DNA from: an uncultured Caulobacter sp.
GTDB lineage: Bacteria > Pseudomonadota > Alphaproteobacteria > Caulobacterales > Caulobacteraceae
Length of the DNA: 30,499 nucleotides
Assembly (NCBI GenBank): GCA_937925635.1
Contig: CALALX010000112.1
Span: forward strand, 1-30,499
Reading direction: 5' to 3'
Shown here in pieces: positions 22,799 through 30,252 of this stretch (within the stretch, counting starts at the first letter, position 1; each line of letters opens with the position of its first letter). The position numbers and the translations under genes were made by a program. The notes beneath the pieces are model-generated. The model ran no database searches and was not told the DNA's origin. It saw only the letters and a list, made by a program, of their open reading frames with translations.

Positions 22799-22826
22799 GG
22801 GGACATGCGCGTCAGTGCGTGTCCCC
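22799..22826. terminator. Hairpin between convergent tonB and acyl-CoA dehydrogenase genes
   Basis: GGGGACATGCGC (22799-22810) pairs with GTGCGTGTCCCC (22815-22826), 12 positions including two G-U pairs, around a GTCA loop. It lies wholly in the 43-bp gap between two stop codons. No T tract, so efficiency is uncertain. Confidence 0.6.
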
Positions 22827-22834
22827 ACCCCACC

Positions 22835-24004
22835 TCAGTAGCTCTTCGGAAGGCCCAGGACCTTCTCGCCGATGAAGTTGAGGATCATCTCGCGGCTGAC
22901 CGGCGCGATGCGGGCGATCATGGCTTCCCGAAGGTAGCGTTCGACGTCGTATTCCTTGGCGTAGCCCATGCCGCCATGCGCCAGAACCGCGGACTCGCAG
23001 GCCCGGAAGCCCGCCTCGCCGCCCAGGTACTTGGCGGCGTTGGCCTCGGCGCCGCATTCGCGGCCGGCGTCGAACAGGGCGGCGGCCTTGAACCCCAGCA
23101 GGTTGGCCGCCTCAAGCTCGGCCCAGGCCTTCGCCAGAGGGTGCTGCACGCCCTGATTCTGACCGATCGGACGGCCGAACACGACCCGCTCGTTGGCATA
23201 GGCCGCCGCCTTGCGCAGCGCCGCCCGGCCAAGGCCCACCGCTTCGACGCCGAACAGGGTGCGTTCCGGGTTCAGGCCCGCCAGCAGGTACTGGAAGCCC
23301 TTGCCCTCCTCGCCGACCAGATCCTCGGCGGGGACCTGCAGGTCCTCGATGAAGAGCATGTTACATTCGACCGCCTTGCGGCCCATCTTCGGGATCGGCT
23401 TGGCGTCGATCCGGGCCCGGTCGAAGTCGGTGTAGAACAGGCTCAGGCCCTGCATCGGCTTGGCGACCTGATCCTTGGGCGTCGTGCGGGCGATGATCAG
23501 GATCTTGTTGGCCCGCTGGGCCATGGTCGTCCAGATCTTGCGGCCGGTGATCCGGTAGCCGTTTCCGCTCTTTTCGGCCCGGGTCTCCAGGCTCGAGGTG
23601 TCCAGCCCGCTGTTGGGTTCGGTGACCGCGAAACAGGCCTTGTCCTCGCCGGCGATGATGCGTGGCAGGTGGCGTTGCTTCTGTTCAAGCGTGCCGAACT
23701 TCACCACCGGCATTAGGCCGAAGATGTTCAGGTGAATGGCGCTGGCGCCGGAGAAGCCCGCGCCGGACTCCGCCACGGTCTGCATGACGTGGCAGGCCTC
23801 GGTCAGGCCCAGGCCCGCGCCGCCGAACGCCTCGGGCATGGCGACGCCCAGCCAGCCGCCGTCGGCCATGGCCTTGGCGAAGGCTTCGGGGAAGTCGCCG
23901 GTCTCGTCGGTCTTGCGCCAGTACTCGTCGTCGAAGTCGGCGCAGATTCGGCCCACGGCCTCCCGGATCGCTTCCTGTTCTTCAGTCGGCCAGAAGCTGC
24001 TCAT
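22835..24004 (-). CDS. Acyl-CoA dehydrogenase
   Basis: FAD enzyme of 389 residues that introduces a trans double bond between C2 and C3 of an acyl-CoA. It has the three-part fold: N-terminal helices (1-120), the flavin-binding beta domain with CFAVTEPNSGLDTSS (124-138) and TGRKIWTT (153-160), and the C-terminal helical domain. The catalytic base is predicted as Glu351 in YAKEYDVER, the position used by medium-chain acyl-CoA dehydrogenase. ATG 24004 is supported by the AGGGGGA site formed across the stop of the upstream oxidase gene, ten bases away, so the two are co-translated. Substrate chain length or branching cannot be judged. Confidence 0.93.
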   Translation of the reverse strand: MSSFWPTEEQEAIREAVGRICADFDDEYWRKTDETGDFPEAFAKAMADGGWLGVAMPEAFGGAGLGLTEACHVMQTVAESGAGFSGASAIHLNIFGLMPVVKFGTLEQKQRHLPRIIAGEDKACFAVTEPNSGLDTSSLETRAEKSGNGYRITGRKIWTTMAQRANKILIIARTTPKDQVAKPMQGLSLFYTDFDRARIDAKPIPKMGRKAVECNMLFIEDLQVPAEDLVGEEGKGFQYLLAGLNPERTLFGVEAVGLGRAALRKAAAYANERVVFGRPIGQNQGVQHPLAKAWAELEAANLLGFKAAALFDAGRECGAEANAAKYLGGEAGFRACESAVLAHGGMGYAKEYDVERYLREAMIARIAPVSREMILNFIGEKVLGLPKSY

Positions 24005-24014
24005 GCGGGTCCCC

Positions 24015-24980
24015 CTAGGTGCGTTCGAACCGGCGCGGGTCGAGCCGCGCGGCGTGTGGTCCTGGATCATCGCCCGCGAGATACGCCGCGACCGTGCGGG
24101 CCACAAGCGGAGCCAGCAGCCAACCATTGCGGCGGGCGCCGACGGCCAGGAGGCGGTTCGGCGCCGCGCTCCAGCCGACCATCGGCAGGCCGTCGGGCGT
24201 GGCGGCGCGCACGCCGGCCTCCGCCCGGGCCCGCAACCGCGCAATGCCGGGCCAGAGGGCCTCGCCGCGCGCCTGGAGACCGGCCACCTGCTCCGGGTCG
24301 ACCCGGGTGTCGGCGACCCCCGACTCCATCGTCGCGCCCAGGATGGCGGCCGCCGGGTCCGGACAGAGGTAGACGCCCTCGCCGCGCAGCACCGGGCCGC
24401 TCGCCGGGCCGCCGGCGACCCGCAGGATATGTCCCTTGATCGGCGTGAGCCGGGTCAGCTCCGGCGCCAGGCCGGCGCCGCCCGCCCCGGTGGCGACCAC
24501 GACGACGCCCGGCTCGTCCGCCCCCGTCGTTCGCGGCTCGAACCGCACGCCGGCCCGCTCGGCCTGGGCGTAGAGGATGGTCATGGCCGCCCCTGGGTCG
24601 AGACGCCAATCCTCCTCGGTGGCCGGTCCCTCGCCCGTCCGCCGCCACCGCGCGCCGAGCAGATCCAGTCGCTGCTCGATCCGCGCCGGGTCCGCACCCC
24701 GCCAGACGGCCCCCGAGCGGTCGATGGCGACCGGGGCGAAGCCCGGCCAAGCGTCGCGCGCCTCGCGCAGCAGGGACAGGTGATCGGCCGCCCCCGGGTC
24801 AGTGACGGCCTCGAACACCGGCGCCAGCATGCCGGCCGCGACGCCGGACGCGTTGTCGCCGGGCGAAGCGGGATCACAGACGGTGACCGCCGCGCCGCGC
24901 CGCGCGAGTTCGAGGGCGACGCAGAGGCCAAGCGCGCCCGCGCCGGCCACCGTCACCCTCTCGCCCCTCGCTATCGCCAT
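24015..24980 (-). CDS. FAD-dependent oxidoreductase, ThiO/glycine oxidase-like (DAO family)
   Basis: Protein of 321 residues of the D-amino-acid-oxidase/ThiO family. It opens with a dinucleotide-binding fold: VTVAGAGALGLCVAL (9-23) and the acidic end CDP (35-37). ASGVAAGMLAP (44-54) and the C-terminal GARRNGWLLAP are patterns of glycine oxidase ThiO, which supplies the imine for thiamine thiazole synthesis. No thiS, thiG or thiE gene is next to it, so another amine or amino acid may be the substrate. ATG 24980 is chosen because it directly precedes the nucleotide-binding fold; the much longer open frame upstream runs through the divergent gene and is not coding. The acyl-CoA dehydrogenase gene begins ten bases after its stop. 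Confidence 0.82.
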   Translation of the reverse strand: MAIARGERVTVAGAGALGLCVALELARRGAAVTVCDPASPGDNASGVAAGMLAPVFEAVTDPGAADHLSLLREARDAWPGFAPVAIDRSGAVWRGADPARIEQRLDLLGARWRRTGEGPATEEDWRLDPGAAMTILYAQAERAGVRFEPRTTGADEPGVVVVATGAGGAGLAPELTRLTPIKGHILRVAGGPASGPVLRGEGVYLCPDPAAAILGATMESGVADTRVDPEQVAGLQARGEALWPGIARLRARAEAGVRAATPDGLPMVGWSAAPNRLLAVGARRNGWLLAPLVARTVAAYLAGDDPGPHAARLDPRRFERT

Positions 24981-24981
24981 G

Positions 24982-25009
24982 CGCCCGCAATCGGCGACCG
25001 TCGCGGGCG
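24982..25009. promoter_or_regulatory. Dyad in the divergent thiO-like/cinA region
   Basis: CGCCCGC (24982-24988) pairs with GCGGGCG (25003-25009), with an inner CGG-CGA-CCG. It begins one base from the ThiO-like start codon, so it could be an operator, or an RNA stem at the 5' end of that message. Function is not known. Confidence 0.3.
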
Positions 25010-25070
25010 GGTCAAGGGCGGAGCTGGAACTTCGTCCGCCCGCCGCGGATTTCCTCGCCGGAGACATGCC

Positions 25071-25592
25071 ATGACCGCGACGCAAGCCCTCGCCCCCGCC
25101 CTGCCCGACGCCGTCGATCGGCTGGCGCGGGCCGTTCTTGAGGCGGCCTGCGAACGTCAGCTGACTCTCGCGACCGCCGAGAGCTGCACGGGCGGTTTGC
25201 TGGCCTCGTTGCTGACGGACATCCCCGGCTGCAGTCACGCCTTCGAGCGCGGCTTCGTGGTCTACACCGACGAGGCCAAGCGGGAGATGCTGGGGGTCGC
25301 CGACAGACTTCTGGCCTGCGAGGGCGCGGTATCGGAAGCGGCGGCGCGGGCCATGGCCGAGGGGGCTCTGGCCCATTCGAAGGCCGACGTCGCCGTGTCG
25401 ATCACCGGCTACACGGAGAGCCCGCCGGGCGGCGAAGGCGAAGCCGGCCTGGTCTACCTCGCCTGCGCGCGCCATGGGGCGCCGACCCTGTCGCGGCGCG
25501 AGCGGCTGGGGGATATCGGACGGGCGGCGGTGCGGCTCGCCTGCCTGGACACGGCGCTGAAGCTGATCGCTGAACAGCTCGACGATCGTTAA
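25071..25592 (+). CDS. CinA C-terminal domain protein (PncC-type nicotinamide-nucleotide amidase-like)
   Basis: Stand-alone CinA C-terminal domain of 173 residues. Members such as PncC deamidate NMN to nicotinate mononucleotide in pyridine-nucleotide recycling. The conserved ATAESCTGGLLAS (35-47) carries the active-site serine, and ERGFVVYTDEAKREMLGV is the second conserved block. The third block differs: PncC proteins have S-x-S/T-GIAGP-x-GG, whereas here it reads SITGYTESPPGGEGEAG, with the GIAGP part replaced by GYTES. Activity is therefore less certain than the family name. ATG 25071 is preceded by GGAGA (25060-25064). There is no N-terminal COG1058 domain, so it is not full-length CinA. 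Confidence 0.85.
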   Translation: MTATQALAPALPDAVDRLARAVLEAACERQLTLATAESCTGGLLASLLTDIPGCSHAFERGFVVYTDEAKREMLGVADRLLACEGAVSEAAARAMAEGALAHSKADVAVSITGYTESPPGGEGEAGLVYLACARHGAPTLSRRERLGDIGRAAVRLACLDTALKLIAEQLDDR

Positions 25593-25931
25593 GCGGCCGC
25601 GACACGAAAGCGGTTGCTGAAGTGTCCCCGAAGTCTCTGTCGCCCTGGCCTGCGCGCTGTTGTGCGCCCCGACAGGAGGATAGACCACCTCAGCCGGCGG
25701 CGTGTCCGCCCAAAGGGCCAGGCGCAACCGCGCGCGTCGCACTCCGCCAACTCCTTGCCGGGCTTGGCCGCGCGGTCGCCGATCACCGTGTTCCATCCCT
25801 CGCATGCCGACAGTCTGACGGCGCCGCGGGAGGGGTGGACCGAATGGCGGACGGAATGTCTCGCCTTGGGGCCGAATGTCTCCGTTTGTCTCTGGAGTAT
25901 AGGTCTCCAGAGTCTCGCCTTTCGGTCCTTC
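25593..25931. other. 339-bp spacer without a recognisable gene
   Basis: This lies between the convergent cinA-like and receptor genes. I see no protein of recognisable family on either strand; open frames here are arginine-rich and look like high-GC chance frames. The right end (25854-25916) has a 9-base direct repeat GAATGTCTC at 25854 and 25874 and five GTCTC words, merging into an inverted repeat. A decayed gene or a small RNA cannot be excluded. Confidence 0.5.
25890..25912. terminator. Hairpin at the 3' side of the TonB-dependent receptor gene
   Basis: CTCTGGAG (25890-25897) pairs perfectly with CTCCAGAG (25905-25912) around a seven-base loop TATAGGT. It lies 20 bases beyond the receptor stop codon. 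There is no T run on the minus strand, so it may be a weak or rho-assisted terminator. Confidence 0.45.
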
Positions 25932-28055
25932 CTACGGCCGCCAGATCAGCCCGATCCGCACCGTCCTCGGTTGGTCGAAGCTCTCGATCCCGTCGCCGGT
26001 CTGGGCGGTCTCGACCTCGGCGTCGGCGAAGTTCTCGACGGCCAGATAGAGGACGGTCCTGTTCGTCACCGACCAGTCGGCGCGCATATCCAGGGTCGTG
26101 GCCGCCGACAGCCGGCGGGTGTTGAGGTCGTCATCCCACCGCTCGCCCTCGTGGCGGACCGTGAAACGCAGCATCAGCGGCTCGATCGGCTCCCACCTGG
26201 CCTCGGCGCTCATGGCGACTTCCGGAGTCTGGGCCGGGCGCAGGCCGGTCAGCTGCGGGGCCGCCGAGCCGCCATCCACCTCGGCCTGGGTCCAGGCGCC
26301 GGCGAGACGCAGGTCGAGGGAGTCGGTCACCCGCCAATCGAGTTCGGCCTCCACGCCCCAGGCGTCGATGTCGCCGGCGTTCTGACGCTGGCGCAGCACG
26401 CCGCCCGCCGGAATGAAGCCCGCGACCGGAAAGACGCCGGGACCGAAGCCGATGGTGACGTTGGTCACCGCCCCCTCCAGCCGGTTGGCGAAGGCCGTCA
26501 CCGACCAGTCGAACGGCTGCTCGCCGCCGAGGCCGAACTCGGCGCCGTAGAGGACTTCGGGTTCGAGGCCCGCGTTGGCCTCGGTGACGTCGTTTCCGAC
26601 CCGGAACGGTCGATGCAGCTCGTTGAGGGTCGGGACCCGGAAGCCCGCGTAGCCGGCGCCCCGGACGTGGACGTCGCCGATCGTACGATGAAAGCCCGCG
26701 CGGGCCGTCGGCCGCCAGCCGTCGGCGTCGCGCGGCCGGAAGTCCAGGGTCGTGGCCGATGTCGCCAGGTCGCGTTCGACCCGCGCGCCATCGGTGCTCG
26801 CCCAGCGATCAAGGCGGACGCCGCCGGTCAGCAGCCAGGGCCCCGCCTCGCGCCAGGCCTCGCCATAGACGCCCACGACCGACTGCGAGCCGCCCGCCAC
26901 CCGGCCGCGCGTGAAGGCGCCGGCCATGTAGCGAAAGCGCTCTCGCGTCTCGCCGTCGTACCAGCGGGCGTCGAAGCCGGCCTCCCAGCCCCCGTCGCCC
27001 GCGGCATGACGGAGAGCGGCGTTGAAGCCTAAACCCAGAGCCGGCGTGCCGAACTGCTGGCTGGCCGGCGTGGTGAAGGCGCGGCCGGCGCCGACCGCGA
27101 CGGCGCTGTTCTCGAAGTCGGACGTCCGCGCCCAGGCCTGCAGCCGCCATGCGTTGCCGATGCCGGGTGAAGACCCTGTCCAGGTCGCTGACGCCGAGAG
27201 GCCGGTCGCGCGGGACGCCGCGCCGTCGAGGCCGCTGTCGCGCGCCTCGCGATAGCCGGCCACCCGCACGGACAGATCGCCGCTGTCGAGGGCGGGCGAC
27301 CAGCGGATCGCCAGACTGGACGCCTCGAAAGCCAATGGCGTGTCGGCCGCGCCACGCCCGGGACCGACCGGAATCCAGCCGTCGCTCGCCTGCGCGGCGC
27401 CGGTGACGAAGACGTCGTGGCTCGCCAGCGCGAACTGGCCGCCACGCAGGCCGTGCTCGCCGATAAAGGCCTCGTACTCCCCGCGTTCGGGCACGCGGGT
27501 GCGCTCGAGCAACTGGACCGTGCCGGTCAGAGCGCCGGCGCCATACGGCCCCGCTCCCGCGCCGCGCACCACCAGCGCACCCTCGATCGAGGCCGGCGGC
27601 AGGCCCGACCACAGCACCCAGCCGCCGAACGGGTCATTCTGCGGCACGCCGTCGAGGGTGACGAGCGCCCGGCCCGCGCCCGAGCCGGCGATGGCCCGGA
27701 CAGTCATCCCCTGGGTCGTCGGGTTGGCCGCGACGCTGGAGTTGCGCCGGAACAGCTGGACGCCGGGGACCAGCGTCAGAGTCTCGTCGACGCGCGGCGA
27801 CGCCCCGAAAGTGTCGCCCGCCACCGTCACCACTCCGAAGGCGGCGTCGCCCGGCGCCGGCGACAGACGCGCGGCCGTGACGACCACGCCATCAACCGTC
27901 ACCGGCGATGGTCGATCCAGGTCCGACGTCCGCCGGATCTGGGTCTCGCATTCGAAGACGCGCGCCCCGTCGCCCCAGCAGACCACATCGTGCGGCCTGG
28001 TCTCGCCGGGCGGAGCGACGGCGGGCGGCGGCGTGTCGACGGGGAAGAAGAGCAT
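25932..28055 (-). CDS. TonB-dependent receptor, no evident signal peptide
   Basis: Outer-membrane receptor of 707 residues. A TonB-box-like VDGVVVTA is at 54-61. The plug domain follows (about 62-185), with DETLTLVPGVQLFRR, the QGMTVRAIAGSG region and LDGVPQNDPFGGW, then a 22-strand barrel ending RTVRIGLIWRP. The N terminus MLFFPVDTPPP is not a Sec signal: the hydrophobic part is only about six residues. No upstream start is possible because the TAG of the dehydrogenase gene is in the same frame four codons earlier. Two cysteines (26 and 36) precede the TonB box. The gene is the distal member of an operon with the PQQ-dependent dehydrogenase (9-base gap). The ligand is unknown. It shares no clear BtuB, FepA or lanthanide-receptor marker that I can name. 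Confidence 0.88.
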   Translation of the reverse strand: MLFFPVDTPPPAVAPPGETRPHDVVCWGDGARVFECETQIRRTSDLDRPSPVTVDGVVVTAARLSPAPGDAAFGVVTVAGDTFGASPRVDETLTLVPGVQLFRRNSSVAANPTTQGMTVRAIAGSGAGRALVTLDGVPQNDPFGGWVLWSGLPPASIEGALVVRGAGAGPYGAGALTGTVQLLERTRVPERGEYEAFIGEHGLRGGQFALASHDVFVTGAAQASDGWIPVGPGRGAADTPLAFEASSLAIRWSPALDSGDLSVRVAGYREARDSGLDGAASRATGLSASATWTGSSPGIGNAWRLQAWARTSDFENSAVAVGAGRAFTTPASQQFGTPALGLGFNAALRHAAGDGGWEAGFDARWYDGETRERFRYMAGAFTRGRVAGGSQSVVGVYGEAWREAGPWLLTGGVRLDRWASTDGARVERDLATSATTLDFRPRDADGWRPTARAGFHRTIGDVHVRGAGYAGFRVPTLNELHRPFRVGNDVTEANAGLEPEVLYGAEFGLGGEQPFDWSVTAFANRLEGAVTNVTIGFGPGVFPVAGFIPAGGVLRQRQNAGDIDAWGVEAELDWRVTDSLDLRLAGAWTQAEVDGGSAAPQLTGLRPAQTPEVAMSAEARWEPIEPLMLRFTVRHEGERWDDDLNTRRLSAATTLDMRADWSVTNRTVLYLAVENFADAEVETAQTGDGIESFDQPRTVRIGLIWRP

Positions 28056-28064
28056 CCCCCGCTT

Positions 28065-30182
28065 CTACTTCGCGGGTTTCGCCGCCGCCATCCGCGCCTT
28101 CTGGGCCGTCGCCAGCGACAGGATGTACTGGCGCACCTCCTCGGCCTGGGCCGCGTTCATGTAGGCCTTGAACGAGACCATGCCGTTCTCGACCCGGTCG
28201 CCGTCGATGACCACGCCCTTGAAGGCCGCCGCATCGGTGGTGACCGGCGAGAAGCGCAGGTCGGGGATCGAGAAGTCCGACACCGCGCTGGCGCCGTGGC
28301 AGACCGAGCAGTAGTTGGCGAAGGTCGCCTTGCCGGCCGCGATCTGCTGCGGCGTGGCCGTGACCGGCGGCAGGTCCGGGAACTCCCGGGTCGAGACCGG
28401 CCGCGGCGGCAGGGTCTTCTTGCCGCCCAGCTTGAAGACCAGCACGCGGCGCGGGCCCTCGGAGCGGGGGTCGGCGCCGGCCCCGGCAGTCAGGGCGAAG
28501 CCGCCGCCCCAGCCGGCCATCAAGGCCACATACTGTTCGCCGTCGATCTCGTAGGTCATCGGCGGCGCGACGATCCCCGACTGGGTGTCGAACGACCACA
28601 GCTTGCCCCCGGTCGAGGCGTCGTAGGCCGCGAACTCGCCGGTCGCCGACCCCTGGAACACCAGGCCGCCGGCCGTGGCCAGCACGCCGCCGTTCCACGG
28701 GCCGCCGTGCGGCACGCTCCACTTCTCGGTCTGGGTCACCGGATCCCAGGCGATCAGGCGGCCCTTCAGGCTGGCGCGGATCGCCTTGAGGCTAGCCTCG
28801 TCGTCCGGCAGGCCGGCGATCAGCACATCGACGCCGACGTTCCAGGCGCCCGGCTGATAGCGGAAGTTGGCGTTGGCGCCGCCCGGCTGCATGTAGGGGA
28901 ACGGAATCTCCTGGGCCGGGATGTAGACGAGGCCGGTCTTGGGGCTGAACGCCATCGGCATCCAGTTGTGGCCGCCCAGCGGGCCGGGCATGCCGAGGTT
29001 CATGCCCGAACCGTAGCGGGCGTTCGGGGTCTCGACCGGCCGGCCGGTCTTCATGTCGACCCCGGTCGCCCAGGTCTGGGGCACATAGTTCTTCGCCGAG
29101 ATCAGCTTCCCGGTCGCCCGGTCGATCACGTAGAAGAAGCCGTTCTTCGGGGCCTGCAGCAGGACCTTCCGCGGCTGCCCGCCGATGGTCATGTCCGCCA
29201 GGATGATGTGCTGTGTGGCGGTGTAGTCCCAGCTCTCGCCCGGCGTCGTCTGGTAGTGCCAGACGTACTTGCCGGTGTCGGGCTTGAGCGCCACGATCGA
29301 GGACAGGAACAGGTTGTCGCCGCCGCCGGGCGAGCGGATGTCGCGGTTCCAGGGCGAGCCGTTGCCGACGCCGATGTAGAGCAGGTCGAGGTCAGGGTCG
29401 TAGGCCATGGAGTCCCAGACCGTGCCGCCGGCGCCCTGCTTCCAGAATTCGCCGTTCCAGGTCGGGCGGGCGATCTTCATCGCGTCATCGGACGCGGCGC
29501 CGTCCGTCGGCTCCTTGCCCGGCACCGTGTAGAAGCGCCACAGCATCTTGCCGGTCTTCGCATCGTAGGCCGACAGATAGCCGCGCACGCCCAGCTCGGC
29601 GCCGCCGTTGCCGATCAGGACCTTGCCCTTGATGATGCGGGGCGCGCCGGTGATCGTGTAGGGCTTGTCCTGGTCGACGGTGACGACCGACCAGACCTTC
29701 TTGCCGGTCTTCGCGTCCAGGGCTTCCAGGCGGCCGTCGAGCGTGCCGACATAGACCCGGCCCTGCCACAGGGCGACGCCGCGGTTGACGCTGTCGCAGC
29801 AGGCCTTCACGCCCGTCTTGCGCGGCACCTGCGGATCGTACTCCCATTTCAGCGCGCCGGTCTTCGCGTCGAAGGCGCGGACGATCGACCAGGACGAGGT
29901 CGTGTACATGACGCCGTCGGCGACCAGCGGGGTGGCCTCGACACCCCGGTTCTCCGGCAGGTCGTAGCTCCAGGCCAGACCGAGGTCCTTGACCGTCGTG
30001 GTGCTGACCTTCTCAAGCGGGCTGAAGCGCTGCTCGCCGTAGGTTCGGCCGTGGGTGACCCATTCGCCAGGATTGTCATCGGCCGCGGCGATGCGCTTGC
30101 CGTCGATATCCGCCGTTCCGCCGCCACAGCCCGCAAGCAGGGTCGCAGCCGCCAACGCAGCCGCCAGCGCGATCCGCCTCAT
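28065..30182 (-). CDS. PQQ-dependent quinohemoprotein alcohol dehydrogenase (type II-like), predicted lipoprotein
   Basis: Protein of 705 residues with an eight-bladed PQQ propeller (about 35-590) fused to a C-terminal cytochrome c domain. It oxidises alcohols to aldehydes and passes electrons through haem. The vicinal disulfide ACCDSV (Cys128-Cys129) and catalytic Asp319 in GESWDYTATQ are visible. Thr321, two residues after that Asp, means the extra lanthanide-binding Asp of XoxF/ExaF is absent, so a calcium enzyme is predicted. The haem motif is CSVCH (625-629), with Met668 (NGMVSF) the likely axial ligand. The N terminus has a lipobox, LLAGC with Cys19 then Gly, which is unusual for this normally soluble periplasmic class. 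ATG 30182 is preceded by GAGGAG; a longer reading from 30260 is rejected. No pqq synthesis genes are present. Confidence 0.93.
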   Translation of the reverse strand: MRRIALAAALAAATLLAGCGGGTADIDGKRIAAADDNPGEWVTHGRTYGEQRFSPLEKVSTTTVKDLGLAWSYDLPENRGVEATPLVADGVMYTTSSWSIVRAFDAKTGALKWEYDPQVPRKTGVKACCDSVNRGVALWQGRVYVGTLDGRLEALDAKTGKKVWSVVTVDQDKPYTITGAPRIIKGKVLIGNGGAELGVRGYLSAYDAKTGKMLWRFYTVPGKEPTDGAASDDAMKIARPTWNGEFWKQGAGGTVWDSMAYDPDLDLLYIGVGNGSPWNRDIRSPGGGDNLFLSSIVALKPDTGKYVWHYQTTPGESWDYTATQHIILADMTIGGQPRKVLLQAPKNGFFYVIDRATGKLISAKNYVPQTWATGVDMKTGRPVETPNARYGSGMNLGMPGPLGGHNWMPMAFSPKTGLVYIPAQEIPFPYMQPGGANANFRYQPGAWNVGVDVLIAGLPDDEASLKAIRASLKGRLIAWDPVTQTEKWSVPHGGPWNGGVLATAGGLVFQGSATGEFAAYDASTGGKLWSFDTQSGIVAPPMTYEIDGEQYVALMAGWGGGFALTAGAGADPRSEGPRRVLVFKLGGKKTLPPRPVSTREFPDLPPVTATPQQIAAGKATFANYCSVCHGASAVSDFSIPDLRFSPVTTDAAAFKGVVIDGDRVENGMVSFKAYMNAAQAEEVRQYILSLATAQKARMAAAKPAK

Positions 30183-30252
30183 CCGATGTCTCCTCACCCA
30201 CGCCGCGTCTGACGCGCGGTCCCGGCAGCGAGTATGCGAACGCTCCGGCGCG

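Noticed and set aside
23736..25070. Long upstream extension of the CinA-like frame
   Set aside because: It lies antisense to the ThiO-like and dehydrogenase genes; ATG 25071 has a ribosome binding site and starts the domain.
28065..30182. Lanthanide-dependent (XoxF/ExaF) dehydrogenase with a lanthanide receptor
   Set aside because: The residue two after the catalytic Asp is Thr321, not Asp, so the lanthanide signature is missing.
27417..30212. 931-codon open frame antisense to the receptor and dehydrogenase genes
   Set aside because: Shadow frame: no recognisable domain, skewed composition, and it spans two real genes.
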